Made by a program: the position numbers and the translations under genes. DNA of 64,000 nucleotides from Streptomyces sp. NBC_01283 (lineage in GTDB: Bacteria; Actinomycetota; Actinomycetes; Streptomycetales; Streptomycetaceae): positions 3,516,501 to 3,580,500 of the forward strand of contig NZ_CP108430.1 in NCBI RefSeq assembly GCF_041435335.1, written 5' to 3'. The notes beneath the pieces are model-generated. The model was given only the letters and a program-made list of their open reading frames with translations, was not told the DNA's origin and searched no databases. How positions within the stretch are numbered: the first letter of the stretch is position 1; the number at the start of each line of letters is the position of its first letter. This document shows, piece after piece, positions 8,382 through 17,539 of the stretch.

Positions 8382-10318
8382 TGTCTCAAGTGGAGCGGCA
8401 GCAGTGGGATGTTGTCGTGGTGGGAGCCGGAGGGGCGGGCCTGCGGGCCGCGATCGAGGCACGTGAACAGGGTGCCCGTACCGCCGTGATCTGCAAGTCC
8501 CTGTTCGGCAAGGCCCATACGGTGATGGCCGAGGGCGGCATCGCGGCCTCCATGGGCAACGTGAACTCCGGCGACAACTGGCAGGTCCACTTCCGCGACA
8601 CCCTGCGCGGCGGCAAGTTCCTCAACCAATGGCGGATGGCCGAGCTGCACGCGCGCGAAGCGCCCGACCGGGTCTGGGAGTTGGAGACCTGGGGAGCCCT
8701 GTTCGACCGTACGGCGGACGGGCGGATCTCCCAGCGCAACTTCGGCGGGCACGAGTATCCGCGGCTCGCCCACGTCGGCGACCGGACCGGCCTCGAACTG
8801 ATCCGCACGCTCCAGCAGAAGATCGTCTCCCTCCAGCAGGAGGACGAGCGCGAATTCGGTGACCACGAAGCGCGGTTGAAGGTCTTCCAGGAGTGCACGG
8901 TCACACGGGTGCTCAAGGAGGGCGAGCGCGTCAGCGGCACGTTCTGCTACGACCGCGAGTCGGGCCGCTTCTTCGTCCTGGAGGCCCCGAGCGTGGTCCT
9001 CGCGACGGGCGGCATCGGCAAGTCCTTCAAGGTGACGTCGAACTCGTGGGAGTACACGGGCGACGGCCACGCGCTCGCGCTGCTCGCCGGGGCGCCCCTC
9101 CTCAACATGGAGTTCGTGCAGTTCCACCCGACGGGAATGGTCTGGCCGCCGTCGGTGAAGGGCATCCTGGTCACCGAGTCGGTGCGCGGCGACGGCGGGG
9201 TACTGCGCAACTCCGAGGGCAAGCGGTTCATGTTCGACTACGTACCGGACGTCTTCAAGGAGAAGTACGCCCAGTCGGAGGACGAGGGCGACCGCTGGTA
9301 CGAGGACCCGGACAACAACCGGCGGCCTCCGGAACTCCTGCCCCGCGACGAGGTGGCGCGCGCCATCAACTCCGAGGTGAAGGCGGGTCGCGGCTCACCG
9401 CACGGGGGGGTCTTCCTGGACGTGTCGACGCGTATGCCCGCCGAGGTCATCAGGCGCCGGCTCCCGTCCATGTACCACCAGTTCAAGGAACTGGCGGACG
9501 TCGACATCACGGCCGAGGCCATGGAGGTCGGACCGACCTGCCACTACGTGATGGGCGGCATCGCGGTCGAGTCGGACACGGCCGCGGCACAGCGCGTACC
9601 GGGCCTGTACGCGGCAGGAGAGGTCGCCGGCGGCATGCACGGCTCCAACCGGCTCGGCGGCAACTCCCTCTCCGACCTGCTCGTCTTCGGACGGCGCGCG
9701 GGACTGCACGCGGCGCAGTACGCCTCCGGGCTCACCGGCGCGGGCGCGCGGCCGGTGATCGACGACGTCCAGGTGGACACGGCGGCGGCCGAGGCGCTGC
9801 GGCCGTTCAGCGCGGAGGGCCCCGAGGACGGGGCGACGCCGGAGAACCCGTACACCCTGCACCAGGAACTCCAGCAGACGATGAACGACCTGGTCGGCAT
9901 CATCCGCCGCGAGGCCGAGATGGAACAGGCCCTGGAGAAGCTGGCGGAACTGCGGGTACGGGCGCGGCGGGCCGGTGTCGAGGGCCACCGCCAGTTCAAC
10001 CCCGGCTGGCACCTCGCGCTCGACCTGCGCAACATGCTGCTCGTCGGCGAGTGCGTGGCACGGGCCGCCCTGGAGCGCACGGAGAGCCGGGGCGGGCACA
10101 CCCGCGAGGACCATCCGGGCATGAACCGCGAATGGCGCCGCGCGAATCTGCTCTGCCAGCTCACGGACCCCTCCGGCGGGCTTGCGGCGACGGATCCCGT
10201 GCACGGCCAGATCGACCTGGTGCGGATCACCACCGAGCCCATCCGTCCCGACCTGCTTGCTCTCTTCGAGAAGGAAGAGCTGGTCAAGTACCTGGCCGAA
10301 GAGGAGCTTTACGAGTGA
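8381..10318 (+). CDS. sdhA: Succinate dehydrogenase/fumarate reductase flavoprotein subunit
   Basis: A 645-residue subunit that oxidises succinate to fumarate using covalently bound FAD. The Rossmann motif VVVVGAGGAGLRAA begins at residue 11; His46 in KAHTVMAEGG is the expected FAD-attachment histidine. The capping domain and the active-site region with HGSNRLGGNSL (near 420) are present. The length equals that of mycobacterial Sdh1 SdhA (646). The start overlaps the anchor gene stop by one base, and the stop overlaps sdhB by four bases (GTGA). Confidence 0.96.
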   Translation: MSQVERQQWDVVVVGAGGAGLRAAIEAREQGARTAVICKSLFGKAHTVMAEGGIAASMGNVNSGDNWQVHFRDTLRGGKFLNQWRMAELHAREAPDRVWELETWGALFDRTADGRISQRNFGGHEYPRLAHVGDRTGLELIRTLQQKIVSLQQEDEREFGDHEARLKVFQECTVTRVLKEGERVSGTFCYDRESGRFFVLEAPSVVLATGGIGKSFKVTSNSWEYTGDGHALALLAGAPLLNMEFVQFHPTGMVWPPSVKGILVTESVRGDGGVLRNSEGKRFMFDYVPDVFKEKYAQSEDEGDRWYEDPDNNRRPPELLPRDEVARAINSEVKAGRGSPHGGVFLDVSTRMPAEVIRRRLPSMYHQFKELADVDITAEAMEVGPTCHYVMGGIAVESDTAAAQRVPGLYAAGEVAGGMHGSNRLGGNSLSDLLVFGRRAGLHAAQYASGLTGAGARPVIDDVQVDTAAAEALRPFSAEGPEDGATPENPYTLHQELQQTMNDLVGIIRREAEMEQALEKLAELRVRARRAGVEGHRQFNPGWHLALDLRNMLLVGECVARAALERTESRGGHTREDHPGMNREWRRANLLCQLTDPSGGLAATDPVHGQIDLVRITTEPIRPDLLALFEKEELVKYLAEEELYE

Positions 10319-11160
10319 GTACAGCTACGCCGAGTTCGTCGGGTCCCTCCGGTGCGTCGGGTCCCTCCAATACGCCAGTTCCCTCCAGTACGTCCTACGA
10401 CGCGCGGTTCCGGGTCTGGCGCGGGGACGTAAAGGGCGGCGACCTGGAGGACTTCAAGGTCGAGGTCAACGAAGGCGAGGTCGTCCTCGACATCATCCAC
10501 CGCCTGCAGGCGACCCAGACCCCCGACCTGGCGGTGCGCTGGAACTGCAAGGCGGGCAAGTGCGGTTCGTGCTCGGCGGAGATCAACGGCCGGCCGCGGC
10601 TGATGTGCATGACGCGGATGTCGGTGTTCGACCGCGAGGACGTCATCACGGTGACGCCGCTGCGGGCGTTCCCCGTGGTCCGGGACCTGGTGACGGACGT
10701 CGGCTTCAACTACACGAAGGCACGGGAGGTGCCGGCCTTCGTGCCGCCCGCCGACCTCGGCCCCGGCGAGTACCGCATGATGCAGGCGGACGTGGACCGC
10801 TCGCAGGAGTTCCGCAAGTGCATTGAGTGCTTCCTGTGCCAGGACACGTGCCATGTGGTGCGCGACCACGAGGAGAACAAGGCGGCGTTCGCGGGGCCGC
10901 GCTTCCTGATGCGGGTCGCTGAGCTGGACATGCACCCGCTGGACGCGGCGGCGGAGACCGGCATCGACCGCAAGCAGACCGCCCAGGACGAGCACGGGCT
11001 CGGCTACTGCAACATCACCAAGTGCTGTACGGAGGTGTGCCCGGAGGGCATCAAGATCACGGACAACGCACTGATTCCCTTGAAGGAACGGGCAGTTGAC
11101 CGGAAGTACGATCCGCTGGTCTGGCTCGGGAACAAGATCCGGCGGCGGGGGGAGCAGTAG
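10315..11160 (+). CDS. sdhB: Succinate dehydrogenase iron-sulfur subunit
   Basis: A 281-residue electron-transfer subunit starting at GTG 10315 inside the sdhA stop. The ferredoxin-like [2Fe-2S] cysteines are C78, C83, C86 and C98; the C-terminal half has CIECFLCQDTC and CNITKCCTEVCPEG for the [4Fe-4S] and [3Fe-4S] clusters. The first 28 residues are a Ser/Thr/Pro-rich extension coded by short imperfect repeats (GGTCCCTCC units) and are not part of the usual fold; a downstream start could be the real one. A hairpin at 11240 ends the operon. Confidence 0.95.
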   Translation: MSTATPSSSGPSGASGPSNTPVPSSTSYDARFRVWRGDVKGGDLEDFKVEVNEGEVVLDIIHRLQATQTPDLAVRWNCKAGKCGSCSAEINGRPRLMCMTRMSVFDREDVITVTPLRAFPVVRDLVTDVGFNYTKAREVPAFVPPADLGPGEYRMMQADVDRSQEFRKCIECFLCQDTCHVVRDHEENKAAFAGPRFLMRVAELDMHPLDAAAETGIDRKQTAQDEHGLGYCNITKCCTEVCPEGIKITDNALIPLKERAVDRKYDPLVWLGNKIRRRGEQ

Positions 11161-11239
11161 GGGCGCTGCGGCGAGCGGTGGCGCTGCGGCGCTGCGGCGC
11201 TAACGGTGAGGGGCGGGTCTGGATGGCTGGGGGTCTGAG

Positions 11240-11263
11240 GGCCTGGGGGTAATCCCCCAGGCC
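11240..11263 (+). terminator. Hairpin ending the Sdh operon
   Basis: GGCCTGGGGG (11240-11249) pairs with CCCCCAGGCC (11254-11263) around a four-base loop, 80 bp after the sdhB stop. Confidence 0.65.
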
Positions 11264-11319
11264 GAAGACTCAAGATTTCCCCCATGGTCACGGGGCCCGG
11301 GCGAGATCAGCATTGAGGC

Positions 11320-12612
11320 ATGAACTCTTCCTCGGCAGTGACTCGTTCGGCTTTGCCCGCGGCTGCGCGTTCGGCCTTGACCCGGCGGTCGGTGCTCGGC
11401 CTCGCGGCGGCCGGTCTGGCGGCGTCGATGCTGGCCGCCCCGGCCCCCGCCCATGCGGGCCCCCGGCCCGCAGGCCCCGCGCAGGCCCGCCCCACGGGCA
11501 TCGAGGCGAAGCTCCCGGCGCCCACTGGACCGCACCGGATCGGCACGCTGTCGACCCGCCTCGTCGACACCTCACGGCACGACCCCTGGGTGAAATCCGT
11601 GCCGTACCGAGAGCTGATGATCAGCGTCTGGTATCCGGCGGCGGGAAAGAAGGGCAGTGGCGGGCACCACCTCGCTCCGTACATGACGCCGGGAGCGGCG
11701 GAGCGCTGGAACGCGACAGCGCCCCACGGCATCCCCAAGGACGCGATCGACTTCGCAGCGATGCGTACGCACGCGCGGGAGGGGGCCCCGGCCGACACGA
11801 GCGGGGGCCGACGCCCGGTCCTGTTGTACGCGGCGGGCGCGAACGACCCGCGGACGTGGGGCACTTCCATGGTCGAGGAGCTCGCGAGCCGCGGCTATGT
11901 GGTGGTGACGATCGACCACACCTATGAGGCGCCGGGGGTGCAGTTCCCCGACGGCTCGGTCAAGGACGACGCCCCGCTCATCAAGGCCTTCGGGGAGGCG
12001 CAGCGGAAGGAAGCGGTACCGGCGCTGCTCAAGAAGGTCCTGGACGTCCGGGTGGCCGACTCGAAGTTCGTCATGGACCGCCTCGGCTCGCTGCCGCACG
12101 GCCTGTCCAAGGTCGTGGACCAGAAGCGGGTGGGCATGCTCGGCCAGTCGGCGGGCGGAATCGCGGCCGCCGAGACCATGTACGAGGACGGCCGGGTCAA
12201 GGCGGGCATGAACATGGACGGCACCCTGGAGAACAACCCCGAGCCGAACGGCACGAACCTGACGCCGGTGGCCGAGCATGGCCTGACCGGCCCGTTCCTC
12301 CTGATGGGCAGCGACCGGACCACGGAACCGTCGTGGCGTGCGTTCTGGTCACACAGCACCGGCTGGAAGCACAACCTCACCCTGCGCGGCTCCAAGCACC
12401 AGACGTACACGGACCTCGCCGCGCTGCTGCCGCAGTCCGGGGCGGACCGCGAGGTCATGGAGGAGAACACCGGCACGGTCGACCCGGATCGCGCGATAGC
12501 GGCGGAGCGGGCCTACGCCACGTCGTTCTTCGACCGCTGGCTGCGAGGCCAGGACGACCACCTGCTCGACGGGCCTTCGGGGAAGTATCCGGAGGTGGAG
12601 TTCACGGGCTGA
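11320..12612 (+). CDS. Secreted alpha/beta hydrolase (PAF-acetylhydrolase/dienelactone hydrolase-like)
   Basis: A 430-residue protein with a Tat-type signal: LTRRSVLGLAAAGLAASM then AHA near residue 47. The mature part is an alpha/beta hydrolase: strand-turn around RRPVLLYAAGAND, nucleophile elbow GQSAGG near residue 274, and a late histidine in SKHQTY near 361, as in bacterial homologues of platelet-activating factor acetylhydrolase. It probably cleaves an ester outside the cell; the substrate cannot be told. It sits alone between the Sdh operon and a kinase-like gene. Confidence 0.87.
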   Translation: MNSSSAVTRSALPAAARSALTRRSVLGLAAAGLAASMLAAPAPAHAGPRPAGPAQARPTGIEAKLPAPTGPHRIGTLSTRLVDTSRHDPWVKSVPYRELMISVWYPAAGKKGSGGHHLAPYMTPGAAERWNATAPHGIPKDAIDFAAMRTHAREGAPADTSGGRRPVLLYAAGANDPRTWGTSMVEELASRGYVVVTIDHTYEAPGVQFPDGSVKDDAPLIKAFGEAQRKEAVPALLKKVLDVRVADSKFVMDRLGSLPHGLSKVVDQKRVGMLGQSAGGIAAAETMYEDGRVKAGMNMDGTLENNPEPNGTNLTPVAEHGLTGPFLLMGSDRTTEPSWRAFWSHSTGWKHNLTLRGSKHQTYTDLAALLPQSGADREVMEENTGTVDPDRAIAAERAYATSFFDRWLRGQDDHLLDGPSGKYPEVEFTG

Positions 12613-12652
12613 GCCGGGGCGGTGATCCCCTGCGCCTGCGGAGGAGTCGGCT

Positions 12653-12658
12653 TACGCT
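12653..12658 (+). promoter_or_regulatory. Predicted -10 element of a leaderless transcript
   Basis: TACGCT ends six bases before ATG 12665, so transcription would start at or next to the start codon. An upstream GGAGGAG lies too far from the start to serve as a ribosome-binding site. Confidence 0.45.
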
Positions 12659-12664
12659 CCCGGG

Positions 12665-13348
12665 ATGGGGATGACTGATCGACTGCTCGGCTCGGGACGC
12701 ACCGCGGATGTCTTCGCGCTGGACGACACATGGGTGCTGCGGCGGTATCGGGACGGAACCGACGCGACGGAGGAGGCCGCCGTCATGGCGTATCTGTCGG
12801 AGCACGGGTATCCCGTACCGCCGGTCCGCCCGGCCGAACCCGGGTCAGCGCACACCGACCTGGTCATGGGACGGCTGACGGGGCCGACGATGGCGGAGGC
12901 GGCGATGCGGGGCGCGCTCACACCGGAGGAGGGGGCGGTGATCCTGGCCAGGTTGCTGCACACGCTGCACGCCCTTCCGGCCCGCTCGTCCACCTCGCCC
13001 GCGGACCGTGTCCTGCACCTCGATCTCCACCCGGAGAACGTGATCCTCACCCCGGAGGGGCCGGTGGTGATCGACTGGTCCACCACGGAGGAGGGCCCGC
13101 CCGGCCTCGACTGGGCGATGTCGGCGCTGATCCTCGCGGAGGTCGCGGTGAGCGGCAGACCCGAGGCGGCCGGGTCACGTGTCGCTCTGGCCACGCTCCT
13201 GACGGACGCGGCGGTCGATGTCAGGGCCACGGCCGAGAACCACCTGGCTGAGGCCCGCGCACGCCGGGCGGCGAATCCGACGCTGGGGGCGGACGAGGTG
13301 CGGTGGCTGGAGGCGGCGGGGGAACTGGTGCTGGAACTGCACCAGTGA
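12665..13348 (+). CDS. Aminoglycoside phosphotransferase-like kinase
   Basis: A 227-residue protein of the APH/choline-kinase-like fold. The catalytic loop reads HLDLHPENV near residue 118 and the metal-binding motif VVIDW follows at about 134. The N-terminal lobe starts with GSGRTADVF, a nucleotide-loop-like stretch. It is shorter than typical resistance enzymes (about 260-300), so a role in small-molecule phosphorylation is possible but a resistance phenotype is not implied. ATG 12665 is placed for leaderless translation; ATG 12671 is the alternative. Confidence 0.82.
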   Translation: MGMTDRLLGSGRTADVFALDDTWVLRRYRDGTDATEEAAVMAYLSEHGYPVPPVRPAEPGSAHTDLVMGRLTGPTMAEAAMRGALTPEEGAVILARLLHTLHALPARSSTSPADRVLHLDLHPENVILTPEGPVVIDWSTTEEGPPGLDWAMSALILAEVAVSGRPEAAGSRVALATLLTDAAVDVRATAENHLAEARARRAANPTLGADEVRWLEAAGELVLELHQ

Positions 13349-13360
13349 CCTGGCGCCCGT

Positions 13361-13396
13361 TGAACAGGAGGAACCCAATGAACGGGAGGAACCCAA
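13361..13396. repeat. Tandem 18-bp duplication
   Basis: Two adjacent copies of TGAACRGGAGGAACCCAA differ at one base. They lie between the convergent kinase and DUF4232 genes. The second copy follows an ATG, but only a 23-codon frame would result, so I do not call a gene. Confidence 0.6.
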
Positions 13397-13486
13397 GGCG
13401 CTTGCGATCGCCCTGGGCCCTTGCTGCGGTCGTTCGATGGTCGTGGTGAAGAAGGCGAGGAAGGTGAAGAGCCAGCCGAGCGCGGT

Positions 13487-14209
13487 CTACTGGGCTCCGC
13501 CCTGGCCGGCGCTGCCGATCGGGCCGACCTTGACCGGGGAGCCGGAGCCGTCGGTGACGGGCAGGGTGGCGGCGCCCGGCCACTCCAGGGAGTACGGCTT
13601 CGTCTCCCCGGGCGGGGTCACGACCAGGCCCGTGATGCTGACGCCGGAGCCGCCCGAGTCGTTCATCGGGTAGCTGATGTTGAAGGACACCGACTTGCCG
13701 TCCGCCAGGACCATCCGGTCGGCCGGCTGCCCCGTGCGCTCGGCGGACAGATTCCCCTCGCTGGTCTTCAGGTCGATGCCAGCGAACCCGGACAGCACGC
13801 AGCCCTTGCCGCCACTGTTCAGGAACGTCACCGCGACAGAACCCTCGTTGTCGCCGTCGATGGTGGTGTCCGACGCCGAGATGTCCAGGTCGTCCGTACG
13901 GCACTTGCCGACCGAGGCGTTCTGACCCGAACCGGAACCGGCCGCCGTGCCCTGCCCGCCCGAGTCCTTGCCCGCCGAGTCCTTGCCGCCACCCTGCTCC
14001 GAACCACCCGAGCCGCCCGAACCCGCATCGTCCTTGCCGGAGCCGCCGCCTGACGAGGACGCGCTGGACGCCGCCGAGGGGTCACCCTGCCCCGTGGTGT
14101 CATCGCCGTTGCAGGCCGTGAGCGAGAGGCTCGCGGCCATGGTCAGGACCGCGGCGGCGACGCGGAGGGTGTGGCGGCGGTTTCCACGGATGGTGGTGTT
14201 GGAGCGCAT
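13487..14209 (-). CDS. DUF4232-domain lipoprotein
   Basis: A 240-residue exported protein. The start at ATG 14209 gives a signal peptide ending in LTAC (cysteine about residue 33). Residues 35-100 are a Ser/Gly-rich linker; residues 105-240 match the DUF4232 pattern seen in many Streptomyces lipoproteins, with CRTDDLDIS, LNSGGKGCVLSGF and a late VTPPGETKPYSLEW. An upstream in-frame start would add 17 residues ahead of the signal peptide and is less likely. The function of DUF4232 is unknown; it is probably a surface beta-sandwich. Confidence 0.88.
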   Translation of the reverse strand: MRSNTTIRGNRRHTLRVAAAVLTMAASLSLTACNGDDTTGQGDPSAASSASSSGGGSGKDDAGSGGSGGSEQGGGKDSAGKDSGGQGTAAGSGSGQNASVGKCRTDDLDISASDTTIDGDNEGSVAVTFLNSGGKGCVLSGFAGIDLKTSEGNLSAERTGQPADRMVLADGKSVSFNISYPMNDSGGSGVSITGLVVTPPGETKPYSLEWPGAATLPVTDGSGSPVKVGPIGSAGQGGAQ

Positions 14210-14550
14210 GGCGTATCCCCCGGTAGGTGGTGGGTGGCGTTCCCTCCCTGGGAACGACACCGACTCTGATCGAGGCCGCTAATGCTGGGTTCCCGTCCCA
14301 CTAACATCCGCCTAACGCACCCGTGACCAGCGGAAAGAGACCGGGAAATTCGAGGAACCGGCTTGGCGCGCGGTCTTGATCGGGTCCGGAAAGGGAACTT
14401 GGCGCCGAGCGGGACGCGGCTGCGGCAGTCGCACGGGAGAGGGCGAGGACGTGCAAGGCGCCGCCGAGGCCTTCACCCAGGTGGCGCGGGCGGGGCGCCG
14501 CCCGTTGTCCCCGGTCGCGCACCCCACAAGACGGCCATACGCTCCCAAAT
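14210..14550. other. Divergent intergenic region
   Basis: Contains the leader of the leftward DUF4232 gene and the promoter of the rightward TPM-domain gene. A -10-like TACGCT sits at 14538-14543. I see no gene or repeat here. Confidence 0.5.
14538..14543 (+). promoter_or_regulatory. Predicted -10 element of a leaderless transcript
   Basis: TACGCT lies seven bases before the GTG start at 14551, and no purine-rich ribosome-binding site is present between them. Confidence 0.45.
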
Positions 14551-16662
14551 GTGACGCCGCCCTCGCACATAGCCGTGCGGGCGACAGCGGCAGCCACCGC
14601 ACTGCTCACGTGGTGCCTGCTGCTCCTGTCCGCCCCCGCAGCACTCGCCGCCCCGGCCGACGACCCGGTCACGCTCTCCCGCGACGGCCAGATCACCGAC
14701 AAGGTGGGCGCGCTCGGCAGCCGCAAGAGCGCCACCGCACGGGCGCTCGACCAGCTCTACGACGACCGCGGCCTCCAGCTCTTCGTCGTCTACGTACGCG
14801 ACTTCTCCGGGCGGGGCGCGCAGGACTGGGCGGACGCCACCGCCGAGCGCAACGGACTCGGTCTGGACGACGCGCTGCTCGCCGTCGCCACGCACGACCG
14901 CCAGTACGCCTACTCCGTGGACGCCGGTTCGCGGCTCACCGAGGCGCAGCTCCAGGACGTCGCCACCACCGCGATCAAGCCATCGCTGCGGCAGAACGAC
15001 TGGGCAGGCGCGGCCATCGGTGCGGCGAACGGATATCGCGCGGTGCTCTCCGGCCGGCCCGTTCCCACTCCGACGCCCACCCCCGGAGCCGCCGATCCGG
15101 GCGGCAACGGCAACGGCAACGGGGACGAAACGGCCGCCGGTGACCTCGTCCTGCCCATCGTGGCGGTCGGCGGCGCGGGTGCCCTCGCGGCAGTCGCGTA
15201 CAGCCGCCGCAAGAAGCGCGCCCACACGCGTACGACGCCCGGAGGCGGCGGCTGGGGCACGGGGGCGGCGGGCGGGCAGGAAACACCGCTCCCGGAGCTC
15301 GACAAGCAGAGCAAGCAGCTCCTGGTGGAGACCGACGACGCGATCCGGACCAGTGCGGAGGAGCTCGGTTTCGCCACCGCCCAGTTCGGCGACGAGGCGG
15401 TGCGGCCCTTCACGGACGCTCTCGCCTACGCCCGCTCCGAGCTGACCAAGGCCTTCAAGCTGCGCCAGCAGCTGGACGACGCCTATCCGGAGGACGACGC
15501 GACCAGACGCACGATGCTGGACGAGATCGTCGCGCGCTGCACCGAGGCGGGCCGGCGTCTCGACGCGGAAGCCGCGGGCTTCGACCAGCTGCGCGCGCTC
15601 GAACGCGACGTCACGGGGGCCCTGACCCACGCCGAGCAGGTGTTCCGGCAGGTCACGGGCCGCACCACGGCGGCGGAGACCACCCTCGGCAAGATCCGCG
15701 AACAGTACGCACCGTCGGCCTCGGCGCCCGTCCTTGGCCACGTGGAGCAGGCCAAGGACCGCCTCCTCTTCGCCACGACCCACCTGAACGAGGCCCGCCA
15801 GGCCATCGACGCGGGCGACAACGGCAAGGCCGCCGTCCACCTGCGTGCCGCCGAGGGCGCCGTCGACCAGGCGGGCACCTTCGTGGACGCCGTGGACCGG
15901 CTGGCCGACGAGCTCGCGCTGGCCGCGGAGAAGCTGCCCGCCGCGCTCACCGAGACGGAGACCGACCTCGCCGAGGCGCGCGGCCTCCTGGAAGGCACCA
16001 TGGCGGGCGCCTCCACGGCTGACCTGCGCGGCCGTATCGCCCGCGCGGAAACGGTGGTCGCCGAGGTCCGCACGAGCATGGCGGCGGGCCCGCACGACCC
16101 GATCGACGCCCTGCGCCGGGTCGAGGAGGCCGACACGGTCCTCGACGAGTCCCTCAGGGGCGCCCGCGAACGCGAGGTCACCGGTCGGCGCGCCGCAGCC
16201 CTGCTCGGCCAGGCCCTGCTCACCGCGCGCAGCGCCGTGGGAACGGCGGCGGACTTCATCGACACCCACCGGGGCGCGGTGGGCAGCGAGGCGCGGACCC
16301 GGCTTGCCGAGGCCCAGCGGCACCTCTCGGGCGCGGAGGCCGCCCAGGACACCGATGCCGCCGCGGCGCTCGCGGAGGCCCAACAGGCCGACGCCCAGGC
16401 CCGCCAGGCCCAACAGCTCGCGGAACGCGACGTACGCGGCTACGGCAACCCCTACGGAGGAGGAGGAGGTGGGCGCGGCGGCGGCATGGGCGGCGCGGTC
16501 CTCGGCGGCATCATCCTCGGCGAGCTCTTCGGAGGCATGGGCGGGCGCGGGTCGGGTGGCGGAGGAGGCGGCTTCGGAGGGGGCGGTTTCGGCGGCGGCA
16601 GCCCCGGGAGCTTCGGCGGCGGCGGGACCCGGGGGCGGATGGGCGGAGGCGGAAGGTTCTGA
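14551..16662 (+). CDS. TPM-domain membrane protein with coiled coil and Gly-rich tail
   Basis: A 703-residue protein. Residues 1-33 are a signal peptide ending ALA; 40-165 form a TPM (TLP18.3/Psb32/MOLO-1) domain with LFVVYVRDFSG and DALLAVATHDRQYAYSV; a membrane span at about 193-212 is followed by RRKKR; 250-630 is a long Ala/Glu-rich coiled coil; the last 70 residues are almost pure Gly/Phe/Ser. A PspA-family gene follows in the same direction, so a role in envelope maintenance or stress is reasonable. The GTG at 14551 has no ribosome-binding site but a well-placed -10 element. Confidence 0.88.
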   Translation: MTPPSHIAVRATAAATALLTWCLLLLSAPAALAAPADDPVTLSRDGQITDKVGALGSRKSATARALDQLYDDRGLQLFVVYVRDFSGRGAQDWADATAERNGLGLDDALLAVATHDRQYAYSVDAGSRLTEAQLQDVATTAIKPSLRQNDWAGAAIGAANGYRAVLSGRPVPTPTPTPGAADPGGNGNGNGDETAAGDLVLPIVAVGGAGALAAVAYSRRKKRAHTRTTPGGGGWGTGAAGGQETPLPELDKQSKQLLVETDDAIRTSAEELGFATAQFGDEAVRPFTDALAYARSELTKAFKLRQQLDDAYPEDDATRRTMLDEIVARCTEAGRRLDAEAAGFDQLRALERDVTGALTHAEQVFRQVTGRTTAAETTLGKIREQYAPSASAPVLGHVEQAKDRLLFATTHLNEARQAIDAGDNGKAAVHLRAAEGAVDQAGTFVDAVDRLADELALAAEKLPAALTETETDLAEARGLLEGTMAGASTADLRGRIARAETVVAEVRTSMAAGPHDPIDALRRVEEADTVLDESLRGAREREVTGRRAAALLGQALLTARSAVGTAADFIDTHRGAVGSEARTRLAEAQRHLSGAEAAQDTDAAAALAEAQQADAQARQAQQLAERDVRGYGNPYGGGGGGRGGGMGGAVLGGIILGELFGGMGGRGSGGGGGGFGGGGFGGGSPGSFGGGGTRGRMGGGGRF

Positions 16663-16765
16663 GCCACGCCTCTCCCTCAAGCCTCTCCCCCACGCCTCTC
16701 CCCCACACCACCCCTCCCTCTCCGCCTCTCACCCCCCTCACAAGCCTCATAAGAAGGAGTCCGTC

Positions 16766-17479
16766 ATGACGAAGCAGACGATCCTGGGACGCGTGGCCCA
16801 GCTCGCCAAGGCCAACATCAACTCCCTCCTCGACCAGGCCGAGGACCCGCAGAAGATGCTCGACCAGCTGATCCGCGACTACACGAACAACATCCAGGAG
16901 GCGGAGGAGGCCGTCGCGACGACCATCGGCAATCTGCGGATGCTCGAACTGGACCACAAGGAGGACCAGGACGCGGCTGCCGAATGGGGCACAAAGGCGA
17001 TCGCCGCCAGCAAGAAGGCGGACGAGCTGCGGTCCGGCGGGAGTGCCGTGGAGGCCGACAAGTTCGACGGACTCGCCAAGGTCGCGCTGCAGCGGCAGCT
17101 GCAGTCCGAGCGGGAGGCCCAGGACGCCGAGCCGACGATCGCCTCCCAGACGGAGGTCGTCGACAAGCTGAAGTCCGGCCTCGACCAGATGCACATCAAG
17201 CTGACCGAGCTCCGGTCGAAGCGCGATCAGCTGGTCGCCCGTGCCAAGACCGCGCAGGCGCAGAACCAGATGCTGGACGCCGCCCAGAGCATCGATGTCC
17301 TGGACCCGGCAAGCGAGTTGGGCCGTTTCGAGGACAAGGTGCGCCGCGAGGAGGCCAGGGCGCTGGGGAAGCAGGAGCTCGCCGCGTCCTCTCTCGACGC
17401 CCAGTTCGAGCAGTTGGACAGCATGGGCGACGAGGCGGAGGTCGCCGCCCGTCTCGCCGCCCTGAAGGCCACGACGTAA
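16766..17479 (+). CDS. PspA/IM30 family membrane-stress protein
   Basis: A 237-residue, nearly all-helical protein of the PspA/Vipp1/ESCRT-III superfamily, which coats damaged membranes. It begins MTKQTILGRVAQLAKANINS, the amphipathic helix used for membrane binding, and continues DQAEDPQKMLDQLIRDYTNN, a hallmark of the family. ATG 16766 follows AAGGAG with suitable spacing; longer open frame upstream belongs to the other reading frame of the TPM gene. It lies 103 bp after the TPM gene and is probably co-transcribed. Confidence 0.93.
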   Translation: MTKQTILGRVAQLAKANINSLLDQAEDPQKMLDQLIRDYTNNIQEAEEAVATTIGNLRMLELDHKEDQDAAAEWGTKAIAASKKADELRSGGSAVEADKFDGLAKVALQRQLQSEREAQDAEPTIASQTEVVDKLKSGLDQMHIKLTELRSKRDQLVARAKTAQAQNQMLDAAQSIDVLDPASELGRFEDKVRREEARALGKQELAASSLDAQFEQLDSMGDEAEVAARLAALKATT

Positions 17480-17539
17480 CGGCACACCCTGCCCGCACGG
17501 CACGAGGCCCCTCAGAAGAGTCCGATCAGAAGAAGCTGA

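Noticed and set aside
8893..10314. Long in-frame upstream extension of sdhB
   Set aside because: It would overlap nearly all of sdhA; the GTG inside the sdhA stop starts the family sequence.
14473..16680. 735-codon minus-strand frame opposite the TPM gene
   Set aside because: Arg/Leu-rich shadow; the plus strand has a signal peptide, TPM domain and correct codon bias.
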